Positions 37,400-49,944 of a stretch of 64,000 bases of DNA are shown one piece after another. The notes below the pieces were generated by a model. The model made no database searches. It was not told where the DNA came from and was given only the letters and a program-made list of their open reading frames with translations. Source of the stretch: Lutraria lutraria (Eukaryota; Mollusca; Bivalvia; Venerida; Mactridae); NCBI GenBank assembly GCA_964023205.1, contig OZ026837.1, forward strand, positions 15,291,479 to 15,355,478, read 5' to 3'. Both the position numbers and the translations under genes were made by a program. Every line of letters begins with the position of its first letter. The first letter of the stretch is position 1.

Positions 37400-38740
37400 C
37401 TGTTTCAGTTTTAATCGGCAGCAACTAATCTTACCAGTCTCCCTTGATTCCGTTCCGGTACTTACCTTGTTATCCCATAGTGACTGTCGACTTCTAAGTA
37501 TCGGCAAATGGAGGACGAATGGTTAAACGCTATTTGCCTTCATCAAAATCGTAACAGCGAACATACACCCTGTCAACGGTTTAAACATACGGACCAGGAT
37601 CCTTACATTAAATGTTCTGCCTATTTAGTAGACAGATTTTTAATATAAAATACAAGACTAGTATTTAAAAATGTAACATTGGAATGTCCGTTGAGAAAAT
37701 ATAATAGGAGAGAGGAGAGTCGGTTGTACACAAGAGATCAGGTTAAGTGAATAGTCCAATCTTGATGAACAACTCAAACCCATACGGAATGTAAATGCAA
37801 GCAAAATTTGTGGAAATATTTCTAAGCATGAAGTCAGGCGTACCTTTAATTTAGGAAGCTACATTTTGGAGAGTAGATCTATTCTTATCGACGCCAGATG
37901 TCTGTAGATTTCCAAGCACTTTTTGGTTAATTTAACATTAGCGATAATCGTCTTGCGCATGCATTGAACTTCATTCAGCATTCGGCCCAAAATAAACCAA
38001 ATAAATATAATTTCAAAGAAATGTTCCATTGGTGTTTTTGTTTATGGACGACTTTATTTTTGATACTGAGTGATTGAAGCTAAAACAACAAATGTTTTAT
38101 TTATATTTCTACAAAATTATCAATGAAATAATTGCCCTTTTAGTCGATACTGTTTCTCTGATCAGATTAATTAAAATGTGAATACCTTTAACGACTAACA
38201 CGAAGTCGGCAGGGAAACTGATAGAATAATACGCACCCATGTCGTGCAAGCGCTCCACATGTTGAATTTAATAAAAAAAAACAATGAAGTTGTCAATTAT
38301 TGCGTAATCAGGTGCCGTGAATAATGTTTGCATGGTATGAATATTGAAAAAGTAGATAGAAGAAATGCCATATATTACAGTGAACACGAGGAGATAATAA
38401 ACCGACACTGTTGTTGCGGTTGTTAATAATTTTCTTTGAGCAAATTTACTAATTTCTACCGCTTGACAGGTTATGTAAACATTCTGCTTGAAAACCAATA
38501 ATTAACAGACAGCCTGACATAAAACACGCGATTATCGGACGTTCAATTGAGCGTTAAAGCAGAACGGACATCACCAATGAAGGAATACAATTCAGAATGA
38601 TTTAAAGCCCTTATTAATTGATAATGAAATATGATTGAATAGATAGGAATATATGATATCATCGTATCTGATTGTAAGATTGTATGTGTCATCAAAATAT
38701 AAAGTGAGTCTATAGCAACAGCGGTCAGCATGTTGTCCTA
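37400..38740 (-). repeat. Inverted duplication, arm D2
   Basis: Reverse complement of 26990-28260. It carries the open counterpart of the MEDEW frame at 37508-37630 (plus) and the RLHDM exon candidate at 38186-38252 (minus). At the latter, the acceptor reads 'gtggag' rather than 'gcagag'. It contains a segment (37635-37785) absent from D1 but shared with 38870-38960. Confidence 0.8.
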
Positions 38741-38769
38741 GCGCAAATCTGTGAGGAAGAATATTTAGG

Positions 38770-39503
38770 TATACTCAACAAACTGTAGCTTCCTAAATTA
38801 AAAGCGCGCCTGACTTCATGCTAAGAATTATTTCTACAACTTGGTTTGCATTTACATTCCGTATTGTCAATGTGTGTCAATGTTGTTTATTATAATTGGT
38901 CTATTTAATTAACTTGATATCTTGTGTACACTCAGAACCCCTCTCTCCTATTATATTGGCATTCCACCATTTTTGATATACGCGATGTTAGAGTATCTGA
39001 GATGTCTACGACAGTTCAATAGTGTTCCTTTCTCTAGCTTAATCATTAAGAAGTACACTTATTTGTATTGAACCGACAGTAATGATAAATATACTTTACC
39101 AGACATATTCTTAATCTTTTTTATTTCGGTTTTCACAAAAAAGTAAATCTACAAAACAAACTCATATAGAAATATCTAATAAATAAATGACATCTATCAT
39201 TCGATTGTTTGATGAAGTCTTTAAGTCAGCGCAACTGTCAAGAAGATATATACATATGTAGATATGGTTCGTCTAACAATGGTCCCTGACATACCGACCT
39301 GGAAACGCAATACGTACGTTTGTATGTCTTCATTTAAGGGCACGTCGTACAATGTATATGTGAATCTAGAAGTCATATTTTAATGCATTGGTCATACGAC
39401 TAGGTAACATAGTATCAACTTGGTAAGGTTTGACGGAATTCAATTGAACAAGTAGAGGGTCTGAACGGCATATACTCGTATTAATGTATTGACCATTCAA
39501 CTA
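38770..39503 (-). repeat. Right half of palindrome E
   Basis: Reverse-complement partner of the left half. Homology stops at 39503, where a SINE begins, and a few bases of it appear to resume at 39714 after the SINE. This shows that the SINE inserted into a pre-existing duplicated copy. Confidence 0.75.
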
Positions 39504-39713
39504 GACCCGCCTCCCTGATCGAGTGGTTTAGGTCGCTCACTTCATATCACTGTAAAATCTCACAGATGGTTCGAGCCTAGCTACCTAACATGTCTCTTTA
39601 TGTGTGAAAGTAGGCAGTTGCTTATGGAGGAAGGGTGTCTAGTACTAGTTCTTCCCAGGAACGATGGTTAGACTCTGACGGTTTGAAAGGGGCGTGAAAT
39701 CCAAAGAAACAAA
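39504..39713 (+). mobile_element. tRNA-derived SINE family S4, copy a
   Basis: The head is 'gacccgcctccctgatcgag' with A-box 'tgatcgagtgg' and a B-box-like 'ggttcgagcct', the layout of a Leu/Ser tRNA with a long variable arm. The body block 'gtaggcagttgcttatggag' is shared with copies b, c and d. The end is 'aaacaaa'. Flanking direct repeats cattcaacta (39494-39503) and cattcgacta (39714-39723) differ at one base and are the likely target-site duplication. Confidence 0.85.
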
Positions 39714-39723
39714 CATTCGACTA

Positions 39724-41556
39724 CGTGGCTCTTCGAACTAACCGTCTGTACGCCCGTAGGATAGCTTTCCCATGTTCAGAAATGTCCTGGCACCGGATGA
39801 GTTTGGAAACAAATCCATGATGGGCTATTTATTACTAGTCAGGGTTCGTAGCCAGTCGACCACGCAGGCCCATCATTTGCATAACATTAACCAGCACAAG
39901 TATCTTGTGTTGTATAATTAGCATACAACATATTATCAAGTTCTTGTAGTTTTATTTGACGTTTTGTAGTTTTATCACATTTATGTTGTAAACTAAATTG
40001 CATTGTACAAATTACTTTTTTCTTTGAATTTAGCAAATGTTTAACCCTATTTACATGTTCTGAGTTAAAAAGTCAATAATGCACAACCTGAAATTCATGC
40101 CGACAAAATAGTTGCCACCACAGCTGACAAAATACAAGCCATTAGAACAAAACGTCATTTAACAGCTCCAAAGCTACATATGACTTGTCAATTCGTTGAT
40201 GTGTAAAATAACTTGAATATATGTTACTGCATGTGACCTTAGGTACAGTGCAATCTTCATATAGGTCGGGAATTCGTTACATAAAGGCTAAAATGGCAGT
40301 ATTTATGTTAAAAAATGGTTGTAAAATGTATTTTTAAAAACCTTCAGTAACTGAAGAAGCTGAAAATGTACCTTGCAAATCAGATAAAACAACAATCCCA
40401 ATGGTGTCCTTTATGAATGTGAAATTATACTTCTATACATTTTTACCCAACTAGCAATTATACGTTGAATTTTTATTAATGCACGCTAAATGATCATAGA
40501 TACCAATGTTCCTTGAAAATAATGGATTAAATGAAATGTTTCTTATAATCTGTAGTGATTGTAAAATGTTAGAAACATTTCAATAGGAATATAAAAAATA
40601 ACTTTACAAATTGTTGTGTTTTCCAGTGAATGAATGCATTTGTTTAAATATATATTTAATGATACATTGTTTTTACTTCCGCATGATGTTTTTGGCTAAT
40701 ACTTATCATTTTATGGTGTAGATCTGAAAGAAAAAATAGATTTGCTTAATGTATCCACTATAAGATGTACTGAACAATCCCTGAACTACGTTACAATGTT
40801 TATTGTGATCTCTGTCAGTAAAATAACACACTTCAGCAAAACTGTCCAAATCAAAATCAACAAAATTTGTTCTAAAGTAGATGTTTTATGATAAGAGGGC
40901 ACTAATGTCGAAGCAAAGTCAGTATATAACTGTTAATTTTATAATTGGGTATGCAAAGTACAGTCTAGTTTACATTTACTAATAACCAAAGGCACGTGCT
41001 ATGGGCGATGACAAAACATTACCATTGATTTTAAATACTCCTTTCATTTGATGATATCGACCAAGTCAAATAAAAAAGCCAGGGCTGTTTTATGCGTAAT
41101 TTAATTATAAAACGTGATTGATTAAGACAATTATACGTCTGAATATATTCAATCATATCTGTATATCAATTAATAAAGTCATTAAATCATTGCAAATTGT
41201 CTTTAGTGAATGCTATTGTTCAGTCTGTAATAATTCTCAACGGGACCGGGATAATCAGTAAGACTCGTGAGCAAGCATGTTTTATGTTAGAATTGTTGTT
41301 AAATACTCGTTTCGACGGAGGATATTTGCGGGCGCTGTCATGCACAAATATTTGTAAATTGAAATGAGGATAAAGATTATAACTTCAAAGAATGACATCA
41401 TGACTGGTTTATGAGACTTTCTGGATGTGTCTAGAAGTTTTGCTTGTCGTCAGTCAAAAACCAAACAAATTGATTTCGAATGCTCTGCTCAAAACAAACA
41501 CCAATTTATTAACCTGGAGGACTCATATTCAGTGAGTAGAAGGACATAATATCTCG
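39724..41556. other. Unique AT-rich DNA
   Basis: No gene, RNA or repeat signal supported over about 1.8 kb. Confidence 0.5.
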
Positions 41557-41570
41557 GTCAGTTTCTTTGA

Positions 41571-41834
41571 GCGGCGGCTGTGGTCCAGTGGTTATGGCGC
41601 TTGATTTGTAACCCGGCGAGTCTGGTTCGATTCACGTTCCTGACAGGCCATAACCTTCCATGAAAATGTGACGTCAATGTCAATTTTCATTACATGTGGA
41701 GAAGATGCCTGCACCTTGTGGAATGGTAAGTTAGTACTGGTTAAAATACAGCCCCGGGAAACAGGTTGGGTGAATAGGCTGCCTTATATAACTGAAAAAA
41801 TAGTTTAAAAACGTCCTTTAACCCAAATCAATCA
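41571..41834 (+). mobile_element. tRNA-derived SINE, copy S2
   Basis: Head with A box 'tggtccagtggttatggcgc' and B box 'tggttcgattc', then a body (acatgtggagaagatgcctg; ccttgtggaatggtaag) and the tail 'ttatataactgaaaaaatag' followed by 'aaacgtcctttaaccc', which matches the tail of copy S1 although the head differs. It is flanked by gtcagtttctttga (41557-41570) and gtcagtttcttttga (41835-41849), a clear target-site duplication. It is the best-preserved SINE in the window. Confidence 0.9.
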
Positions 41835-41849
41835 GTCAGTTTCTTTTGA

Positions 41850-43217
41850 CATACGACTCGTAGACTTGTCAAAACGATGTATATTAATTTAGTTGCATTT
41901 ATTGAATACTAGTAATGGCTAGTGAATGGGTTAGATTTCCCCTTTACAGCAAATTGGTTGAACTTTTGACAACACCTTATTAATACAATGTATCAAATGA
42001 TCGTTTATAGTTGTATTGTACGATATACATAGAACAACATTTTAAATAGTATTATAAAATGGACTTATGTAATTATAAATGACTGCGGTTGCTTGATTAA
42101 GTCATTCTCTTACGGTTGGTAGAAAAATTACAGCCTTCTTGTATTAAATGTCGAAGCTTTTTTAAGTTCGTATGCTTTTCAGGAGATGCGTTTTTTGCAA
42201 ACATAGTTCCGGACGTTTATTCTGCATCTTCACAGTTGACATGGAAAAACCGTAACTGCATAAATGCCTGTCCATTCTTTGATTGTGTAATGGGTCGTGT
42301 ACTTCGTAAAACGTTTAGCTTCTCTACATAACGTTTTAAAGTGGCACCAACATCCGGGAGACCGTTTTTTTGTCCGTCATATATTGTATTATGCGATGGA
42401 ACTGTTTAAGTTAGGAGTGGGTAGGGGGTTGGGGTGGATGTGGGACAGTTGTAGTATGCTTTTTATCTATGAATAAATCTGTCCTCTGTATCTATATTGT
42501 GTCTTGCTTATTCATTTAAAGACCCATTAGTTAGCAAGGAATTCTGTCTTTACAGCATTTATAGCGATTCCTTTTCAAATTGCCGAAACATAGTATTACA
42601 TGATTCAACAAAACACCTGACCATTATGAAATTTGGATTTGAATGGATGTATGCAGGAATACAGGGTGTCCCTCATATCAACCAAATCAGATAAATACAA
42701 CCCTGGATATGTTATATTCACATTGAAAGCATATAGTTTAGATAATGCTGATACCATACGAACGATGGGTTGTTATTTACGCAAGCGATCGTGTGGAACA
42801 ATCGGTGTCGTCTTTGATGGTTATTTATATAGATTGACTATCGCACCAATGAACTTACGAAAGCAGGGTCCACTGGGGTTAATTTTGTATCGGTTCTTTC
42901 AATCATCAGTTTGGTTTGTTACAGATTTATCACTATACAAGTGCGTGATAATAATGTAACGTACGATTAAATGGTTATTTAAGGATACGTGTACACATTA
43001 AATGTTAGGACAAACATATGGGAATGTTAAGTACATACACAGAACATTTAATTATCCGTATTTGTTTCTTAATTTAATGTGTCTGTCAATGTTTTATATA
43101 TCTTATTTCAATTTTAGTGCTTGTTGTTTCCTAAATTTTCTCAAAAATGTATTATATTAAATATATGTCAGTTTTAGCCCAATGCATGTTTTGATTTCAG
43201 TGTTTAATGTTTTTATA
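41850..43217. other. Unique DNA with unconvincing open frames
   Basis: Frames at 42116-42331, 42497-42694 and 42633-42959 (up to 108 codons) overlap one another and have no recognisable domain, signal peptide or splice context. I cannot support a gene. Confidence 0.4.
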
Positions 43218-43397
43218 TACAGAGCAGCCTCTCCAAAGCAACACCATTTGTGAGTAGCAAAATTATATTGTTGTTGAGAGGCTGTTGTCATAGAGAGGTC
43301 AAATTAATATTAAAACAGTACAGATGTTAAAAGTCATGCTGTTGTTGAAGGGAGGTTGTTGTTCAAGATAGGTCCGCTCTAGAGAGGTTGCACTGTA
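43218..43397 (+). mobile_element. MITE family M1, copy d
   Basis: Starts 'tacagagcagcctctccaaa' and ends 'tctagagaggttgcactgta', with 'catgctgttgttgaagggag' inside. It is one of the two fullest copies (about 180 bp). The inner block 'gttgttgagaggctgttgtc' echoes the ends, so the element can fold extensively. Confidence 0.8.
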
Positions 43398-46099
43398 AAC
43401 GCATGTCAATTGTTAATTGTACAGTGCCTTTGAGCGTGTAAAATTCATCTAAAACGTCGCTTTATAAATGTGGTATATATAAAAAAATAAATGACTGTGA
43501 AAGCCAATAGTCCTTTGCTAAACAGAAGGACATGAAGTCAACATACCTATACACAGGGGAAAATTGAGTTGCGTGTCGAATGATGAAATACTACACGAAG
43601 ATTATTATGTGCCTTCTTCAGATACCTTGAAGTGCCATACCTTGTATATATTCGTCCATTGGTATGCACTTACTATGACTCTTTATTCATCTGATGTTAT
43701 GAATAAGGAGCAAGATACATGTACATTTTCACTGAGTTGTATTCTTAGACATGGTCATAAACGGTTATCCAACCGACCGACTTCGGCGCCGACCATATTT
43801 CCAAAGCTTTGCTACTTACATGCCCTATTGTTGGAAGACGCAAGCGCGAACATTACTATTCGCTTCCTATCCGTCTTTCATTTAAAATGGTCAGGTCCTG
43901 TTATCAGAGATTTTCAAGAGACGTTTGGATTCAGTACATGCTTATTTATATTCAGAGATTCAATAATTGATTGTGAACAATAATAATTGTCTAAATGGTG
44001 ATCACGCGCGTAATTTATACAGCAATTTATTGACTAACTTCCGGTTTGTTGTTGGTTGTTTATTGGTAGGCTTTAAAATAACTTTCCGAGACGGTAGACT
44101 TGAACATGTATCGCTAGAAATGAATTCTTCGTAATATAATTAATGATTAAATGAATCAGTGCCTGAATGCTCAATATTTAATTAATGGTAATGTTTATTT
44201 TAACAAAAATCGAATCAAATCATAACAGACGTGTGACGCCAAAACGAAATATTTTAACAAAAAATTACATTTTGACTTAACGTTGCTCAGAGCATACCAA
44301 AGGCTTAAAACGCCAATTGTAATTTCATTCTTAAATTATTTAAAATATATGGGCAACTAAAAAAAATTCTGGTAGATCTAAAAATGTACTCTTCATTTTT
44401 GACTGTACGCTAACAGAATAATGATTTTTCAGCAAACATATGAAGTATATGTCAACAATACCTAGTGTGTGTAACGTCTTCTGTAAAAGTGGTTTTCACG
44501 ATGTATATTTTCTTAATCCTTTATGATATGCTGTCTCAATATGGCAGTAATGACAAAATGATAAACACATTGTACACGATTTGGTGACAAAAACAATGAA
44601 GAGTGTGTATTTTTTCGATTAGAAATTCGACTAAGACATCTGAAGAAAAAGTATTTCTTGACATAGGAAATCCGTACGTACGGGTGGTGACTGCATTGAG
44701 AAAAAAATAGGATGAAAGTTTGACCCAACGTCAAAGTGACGTTAAAAGACGTTATAAATGCTGTACGCCGAGTGGATTTTAGTGATGAAATCAAACACAG
44801 CAACTTTATAAATGCTATTTATATTTCAATCAAATTTGCTCCCAGGCTCAATGAAGATTTCAATTATATGTCACAAAAAGAGAGAAAAATACCCGAATTA
44901 TGAGAAAAGTCTGCATACTTGATGGACAACCCTCGTATTAGTTTGCTTACTTACATAGAAGGATTGGATTGCACTTGACAGTATTCCGTATACTGCTTTC
45001 TCTTATTATAATTTCATTCTCACTTTACTCCATGATCGCCCAACCATTTCTGACGGCTATCTTAGTTTAACGTTGACTCATGCACTTTCACTTCAATGGC
45101 ATTTTCCTATCTCCCATATCTTTTCCAAGTAGCATTGGTTTACGAACGTGGTTATGCCATGCACTTCACTTAGAGCACTTGCAAACAATAACGTATTATC
45201 TGTTCGAAAGTGCAAACTTAGGAAATACTGGTATTTGATAAATAAATTATTATCTTAAAAATTGGAGTACATTTCAAAATGCAGATATCATTCTTTGAAT
45301 GTCATATCTAGTTCAAACAGAACAGACACACTAGTGTTGTCTGATTCTTGTCTGAGTAAATATAGTGTTACATCACACTGTAATTAAAAAGTAATTATAA
45401 GAGGGTCAGTTGATCACGTGTTTGTAAAGCAAACACGACAGTGCATATTGTATTGATTTGTAATGTAGGATTTTTCTGTTATAAAATCGGCGCCCTTATT
45501 TATCAAACAATCGATACTGTCATATTTGATTCATTATTAGATAAGATGAAATGAAAAACATTGACGTAACATTACATGCCAACATACACGCACGTGCGCA
45601 TGCTTCCTCGCACGAACAAACACCAAGCAATAAAATATTTAGATGCTTAAAGTTCGCCTAATGTAATTCTAATATAACTTTATATAGACCTTTTGTATTG
45701 TCAAATGTGTGTAATTATAAACAGAATTTATAAACAATTTAGCAAGCATTTATGTTTACATTAAAATCTGTCACAGAGTTCAATTGAGATACGGCCTGAT
45801 GTACGTCGAGTAGATCCCGCTTCAGTCTGATTGCAATCGATTGTCGAAACTGAAGTTCTAGTTTAAAGTCAAGCCGTATACTGTGTGTGCGCATATTATG
45901 AATTTACTCGAACATTGCCCCATTTTAAACAATTTATTGGCAGCAGACGTGTAAGATAAGGTGCGATAAACATGTTCCTAACAGCAGACAATGGCTGATG
46001 TATTGTCTGCTGTGTTGTTATGACGTAGTTTATTAGACAAGACGTAACGTATTATCGTTCAAGATCATCTGAAGACTGCTCCATATTTGGAAATTTGAC
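43398..46099. other. Unique AT-rich DNA with one 139-codon frame
   Basis: The frame 43564-43983 (plus) is the longest ATG-type frame on the plus strand. It has Cys and His scattered without a pattern I recognise and no obvious signal or membrane segment. No splice or promoter context supports it. The rest of the interval has nothing I can name. Confidence 0.35.
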
Positions 46100-46299
46100 T
46101 GCTGCGTGTTGAAGCTACATACGACTTGAATTTTGGTAGATAGAGTTAGACATTGATGAATTAAAGGACTTTCACCTGAAGGTACATATGTCCGAAAACA
46201 TTGTATACAATACATTGTGACAATGTCCGTATGGTAACTAACACTGCTTGCAATGTGGCGCGTTAAAATCTGGAATAAATGTAATACATTTTGTTGATT

Positions 46300-46392
46300 A
46301 AGACTAATTCAGTACAGTCGCTGTCCCAAACAGCAATATGTATGTAACATAATTATTGCTGTTTGCGACAGCGACTGTACTGAAATAGTCTT
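46300..46392. repeat. 39-bp hairpin with 15-base loop
   Basis: The arm 46300-46338 (aagactaattcagtacagtc...) and the arm 46354-46392 are reverse complements with two mismatches in 39. Near-identity suggests a recent origin or maintained pairing. It lies at the inner edge of the left arm of inverted repeat F. Confidence 0.9.
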
Positions 46393-46596
46393 AAGCATGA
46401 CCATGCCATTTAAAATAAATCTTACTTTTTACATCAATCCACTACATGTATTATGTTTGCTTCGTTAGATAATGTGCCTCACGTTCTTGTGTAGACAAAG
46501 GTTGTCAAAATTACAAGGCTTTGTCACAAAAATGATGTCTTTGACTTTTTCAATGCGATGAAGTTTTGTTTCGTTTATATTTGTCGCTCTCATGTT

Positions 46597-46843
46597 TGTT
46601 TGTTTGTTTGTTTATTTGAGTTTTACCCCTTTCAACAGTCAGAGTCATATGAGGCGGATAGTTAATTTAAGCATCGTTCCTGGGGAGAACCAGTACTAAA
46701 TTCCATCCTCCGTAAGCAACTGCCTACTTTTTACATAAAGAGGCATGATCAGTAACTGGGCTCGAATCCACGACCCTCTATCAGTGAGAGGTTACATTGA
46801 CTTAAAGTCAGCGACCTTAACCACTCGACCACAGAGGCGGGTC
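46597..46843 (-). mobile_element. tRNA-derived SINE family S4, copy b
   Basis: Minus-strand copy. The head is at 46750-46843 (ctcgaatccacgaccc; cttaaccactcgaccacaga), the body block 'gtaagcaactgcctac' is at 46711, and the tail is (AAAC)n, seen here as 'tgtttgtttgtttgtttatt'. The tail is the longest of the four copies. No clear target-site duplication was found. Confidence 0.85.
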
Positions 46844-47460
46844 CACATAGCGTTTCTACACAAACAATCGGACAGTTGAATGTTCGATGTTTGTAACACT
46901 AGACGTCGCGCTAGACTTTCAGGGTGCATCAAATGTGCAAATACTGTAAACAATTAATCACAGGAGCAGACATTATATTCATATTACTGGAATTATCCAT
47001 AGTTATTATTCAATAAGCAGTAAATCTGATGAATTGTTTAACTTTACAGACGCAACGTCGACAATACAGTTTTAAGTAATGCAAAATAACGCAAAGAGGT
47101 ACCTCTGCTACATACATTTGTGATTAAACCTCATCACTAAGAATTGTATTGCTTTAAAGTTGTGATATACATGATTAAACTGCATTTCTTAGTAAATTCC
47201 ATCTCAAAGATGCCATCTCGAATAATATCACTGAATACCATTAACATAGTATTGATTCATTAATATTCGGTGTCCCAAACAGCAATATGTATGCAATCAT
47301 CAAAATGTTTTGCATTTATTCAACATTTTAACGCACCACAAGTAGTGACGGTTACCATACGACATTGTCATTATGTGTTTTTTAAAAATATTTTCGGACA
47401 TATGTACCTTCAGGGGGAAGTTTTTTAATCAGTTTTGTCAAACTCTATCTACGTGAATGA

Positions 47461-49777
47461 TATCAAAAGTAACTTCTCGGATACGCTTATTGCATATTTT
47501 GTGTAAATTGGAAAGTGGAATATTTTTCGGCGCTTACATTTGATTTAAATCATATCTCAGGGAACAAAAATATGTATTCAATTTGAAAAGAGAACCGTGT
47601 TATACGGACAACGTTAAAATGTGAGACAATTTACAACGATCAAGTACTTTGTTCTTTTTATGGAGATTTTGTCTGATTACAACCACAGCCAAACCTGTAC
47701 TCACAGCTTCAGGAAAGACAATATTATTACCTTTATTGCCATGTGACCTTTATTCGGTGCTTATTGGTTCTAAATAATCGATTACGCGTATTAAAAGAAT
47801 GACCTTTATTCATAGAAAAGTCTTTATTCGGAGATGGCCACTAGCACATGTTTGACTGTATACGTCTGTGTTTAACTATGAGTATATTGACTATAATTCT
47901 TAGGTTGTCTCATAGGAAATATATGATGCTTTATATGTAACTTGTATACATAATTATACAGACACATATATAAAGGATATTGTAGAGGGAATTTAGTAAT
48001 TATCAACTTTTATTTTAAATAGTTAGCTGTAATTCAATACTAATTAAAAGAGATTGGAGTACGTGGCTTTTTATTGCCTACTTTTTTGGAGTACATGCCT
48101 ACTTTTTGGAGTACATGTCTACTTTTATGTCTTAAATTGAATTTATGCAATACAGGGGGACGATCCAAGTGCAGACAGACTTCTATCTAAACTGTTACTA
48201 AATAAAAAAGCCATACTCACAGAATTGTTCCAATGAAACAAAATCAATTCAAATACCATAAATTATTTGAGTTTTTAACCATAATAATAACATGCGAGTG
48301 ATGAACCGTATCAAGCAATCAACTGTTTCAAATATGTTTTCGTTGTGAGATGCATCAGCGCAGACTTATATCTAAAAGCAGGATAGTATCAAATTGGTTA
48401 AAATCGAGCTCGTTCAGTTCGTTAATATGTTGCACATTAGTGGTGTCACATGTCCATTATGTAATTGTCATGCTCGCTGTAGAAGCATGATTGGTAATGA
48501 CGGTGACATTTTTTGTCTCTACAAATAGTATAATTATGTAAGGACGACGGTATTTGTTAACGCATCGAATACGTAAATTGGACAACTTGTTTAATATATT
48601 AGGACAACTTGTTTATTAATTGTCACCCTTAGTACTGGTTTCAACACAGTCCTGGTAGGGTGAACCACCGACAGCCGTGTAAAAAAAATACAATATTCCA
48701 CGACTAGATCTCGCGATAGGCAACTGTTACAGTTTGTACGTACGATTGTCCTTTCCGTACATAACGGATTATATTATTGTAAATGTATGCATAATGTTCA
48801 AACTGTCAAATTGAAAAAAGTTCCCACACGGTCAATGACCACCCGGTACTTCATGACTCATCGTCGGATACCCACGGTCGTTGCCTCCGCTCCGCTACGT
48901 ACATCTGATATACCAAACAACCGCTGCTGTATGCTCGATTCACCAAACTGTAACATTTAAACGTATATGAGACACTGTTATTCTAGCTATGCAGTCAAGC
49001 ATCACACTTTCTTGTTTGATACATTATAACATAGTTCCCACAACTACAATAATTATTTACCTCCCTTGTTTTTAAATGGCGGTCATCTTGAAAGTCAAAT
49101 TTCTTATGTGTTCAAGAGAAGTGGTTATTAAACATCTCAATTTAGAAATTATAACTTAATCATGAAGTTGGAAAAAACATAAGCAAATCAGGTTTAAGAA
49201 AATGTAGTTGTTACATATGAAAATTCTATATTCAGAATTATCAGAACAAAAATATAAATATCCTCTATCAATGCTAGTCAAATTAGACTTTCAAGATGGC
49301 CGCCAAGAAATGTAAATATTGTAGATGTGAGAACTAAACTACAAAATTGATAAAAATCGAAAATCTACAACATTTGGTCAAATGTGACTCTTTCAATGGA
49401 AAAGCATTTATAATAGATTTGAAAGATAAAAAAGTCCCTTGTGGGCAATAAATCTGTTAAACATTATTATTACAACTAAATTTGAAGCTGTTTTTGTTTA
49501 GCTGCTCTCAAAATAAATACATTATAGATAAAGCATCACATTCGCGGTCTTGTTATCATATCAAGTGACCTAATTGGCACAGAACATCCGGGGATTATGA
49601 CTAATATCAGTTAGGCTCATCATGTGTAATAGACAAACTGTTTCTATATGAAAATCAGTTCTAAACAAGGAAGTGACTATCACTGATTATTGGCTATATA
49701 GCTTAATCAGGATATCATAAGTCGGAAAAAACCTTTAAATATAAAGCTAAAGCTTTCGGTTTCGCCCACTCGTTATG
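47461..49777. other. Unique DNA, minor repeats only
   Basis: Two near-identical blocks of 'ggagtacatg(c/t)ctacttttt' lie at 48090-48125, with a looser relative at about 48056. 'gacctttattcggtgcttat' and 'tctttattcggagatggcc' near 47747-47845 resemble motifs at 24080-24180 and may be an old MITE. No gene supported. Confidence 0.45.
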
Positions 49778-49944
49778 TACAGTGCATGCGACCTCTCCAA
49801 AGCAACACCCTTTGGGAGTAACAAAAGTAGTGTTGCTCTAAAGAGGTTGAATTAGTAGTTAAATCATGCTGTGGGTAAAATCATGCTGTTGTTGAAGGGA
49901 GGTTATTGACAAAGATAGGGCCGTTCTGGAGAGGTTGTATTGTA
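49778..49944 (+). mobile_element. MITE family M1, copy e
   Basis: Starts 'tacagtgcatgcgacctctc' and ends 'tctggagaggttgtattgta'. The interior includes 'caccctttgggagtaacaaa' and 'catgctgttgttgaagggag'. It is close in structure to copy d. Confidence 0.8.

Larger units (their letters stand above)
36190..37880 (+). repeat. Left half of palindrome E
   Basis: 36300-36895 and 37680-37880 match 38770-39500 in reverse complement. Blocks include 'gtatcaacttggtaaggttt' (39411, reverse of 36365-36385), the 36481-36740 block with 39061-39350, and 37690-37790 with 38870-38960. Between 36895 and 37680 the left half holds DNA not found in the right half, including a SINE. Confidence 0.75.
46100..47460. repeat. 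Inverted repeat F with central spacer
   Basis: 46100-46300 (aggtacatatgtccgaaaac; gacaatgtccgtatggtaac; gcgttaaaat) matches 47285-47460 in reverse complement. The spacer of about 0.9 kb contains a SINE (46597-46843). Each arm ends inward with 'tgtcccaaacagcaatatgt', which also forms the hairpin at 46300. This could be an old transposon with long inverted repeats, later split by the SINE. Confidence 0.7.

Noticed and set aside
41571..41645. Possible functional tRNA genes at SINE heads (13.88, 37.03, 39.50, 41.57, 46.8, 50.4 and 55.1 kb)
   Set aside because: The A and B boxes are present, but acceptor stems pair poorly and the heads continue into shared SINE bodies and tails.
43564..43983. 139-codon plus-strand frame
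   Set aside because: No domain, signal peptide, conserved pattern or second copy could be recognised, and codon use does not stand out from the surroundings. It cannot be supported as a gene from sequence alone.
47700..47880. Possible further MITE with 'gacctttattcgg' motifs, resembling 24080-24235
   Set aside because: Short motifs recur, but ends and target duplication could not be defined, so it was not listed as a mobile element.
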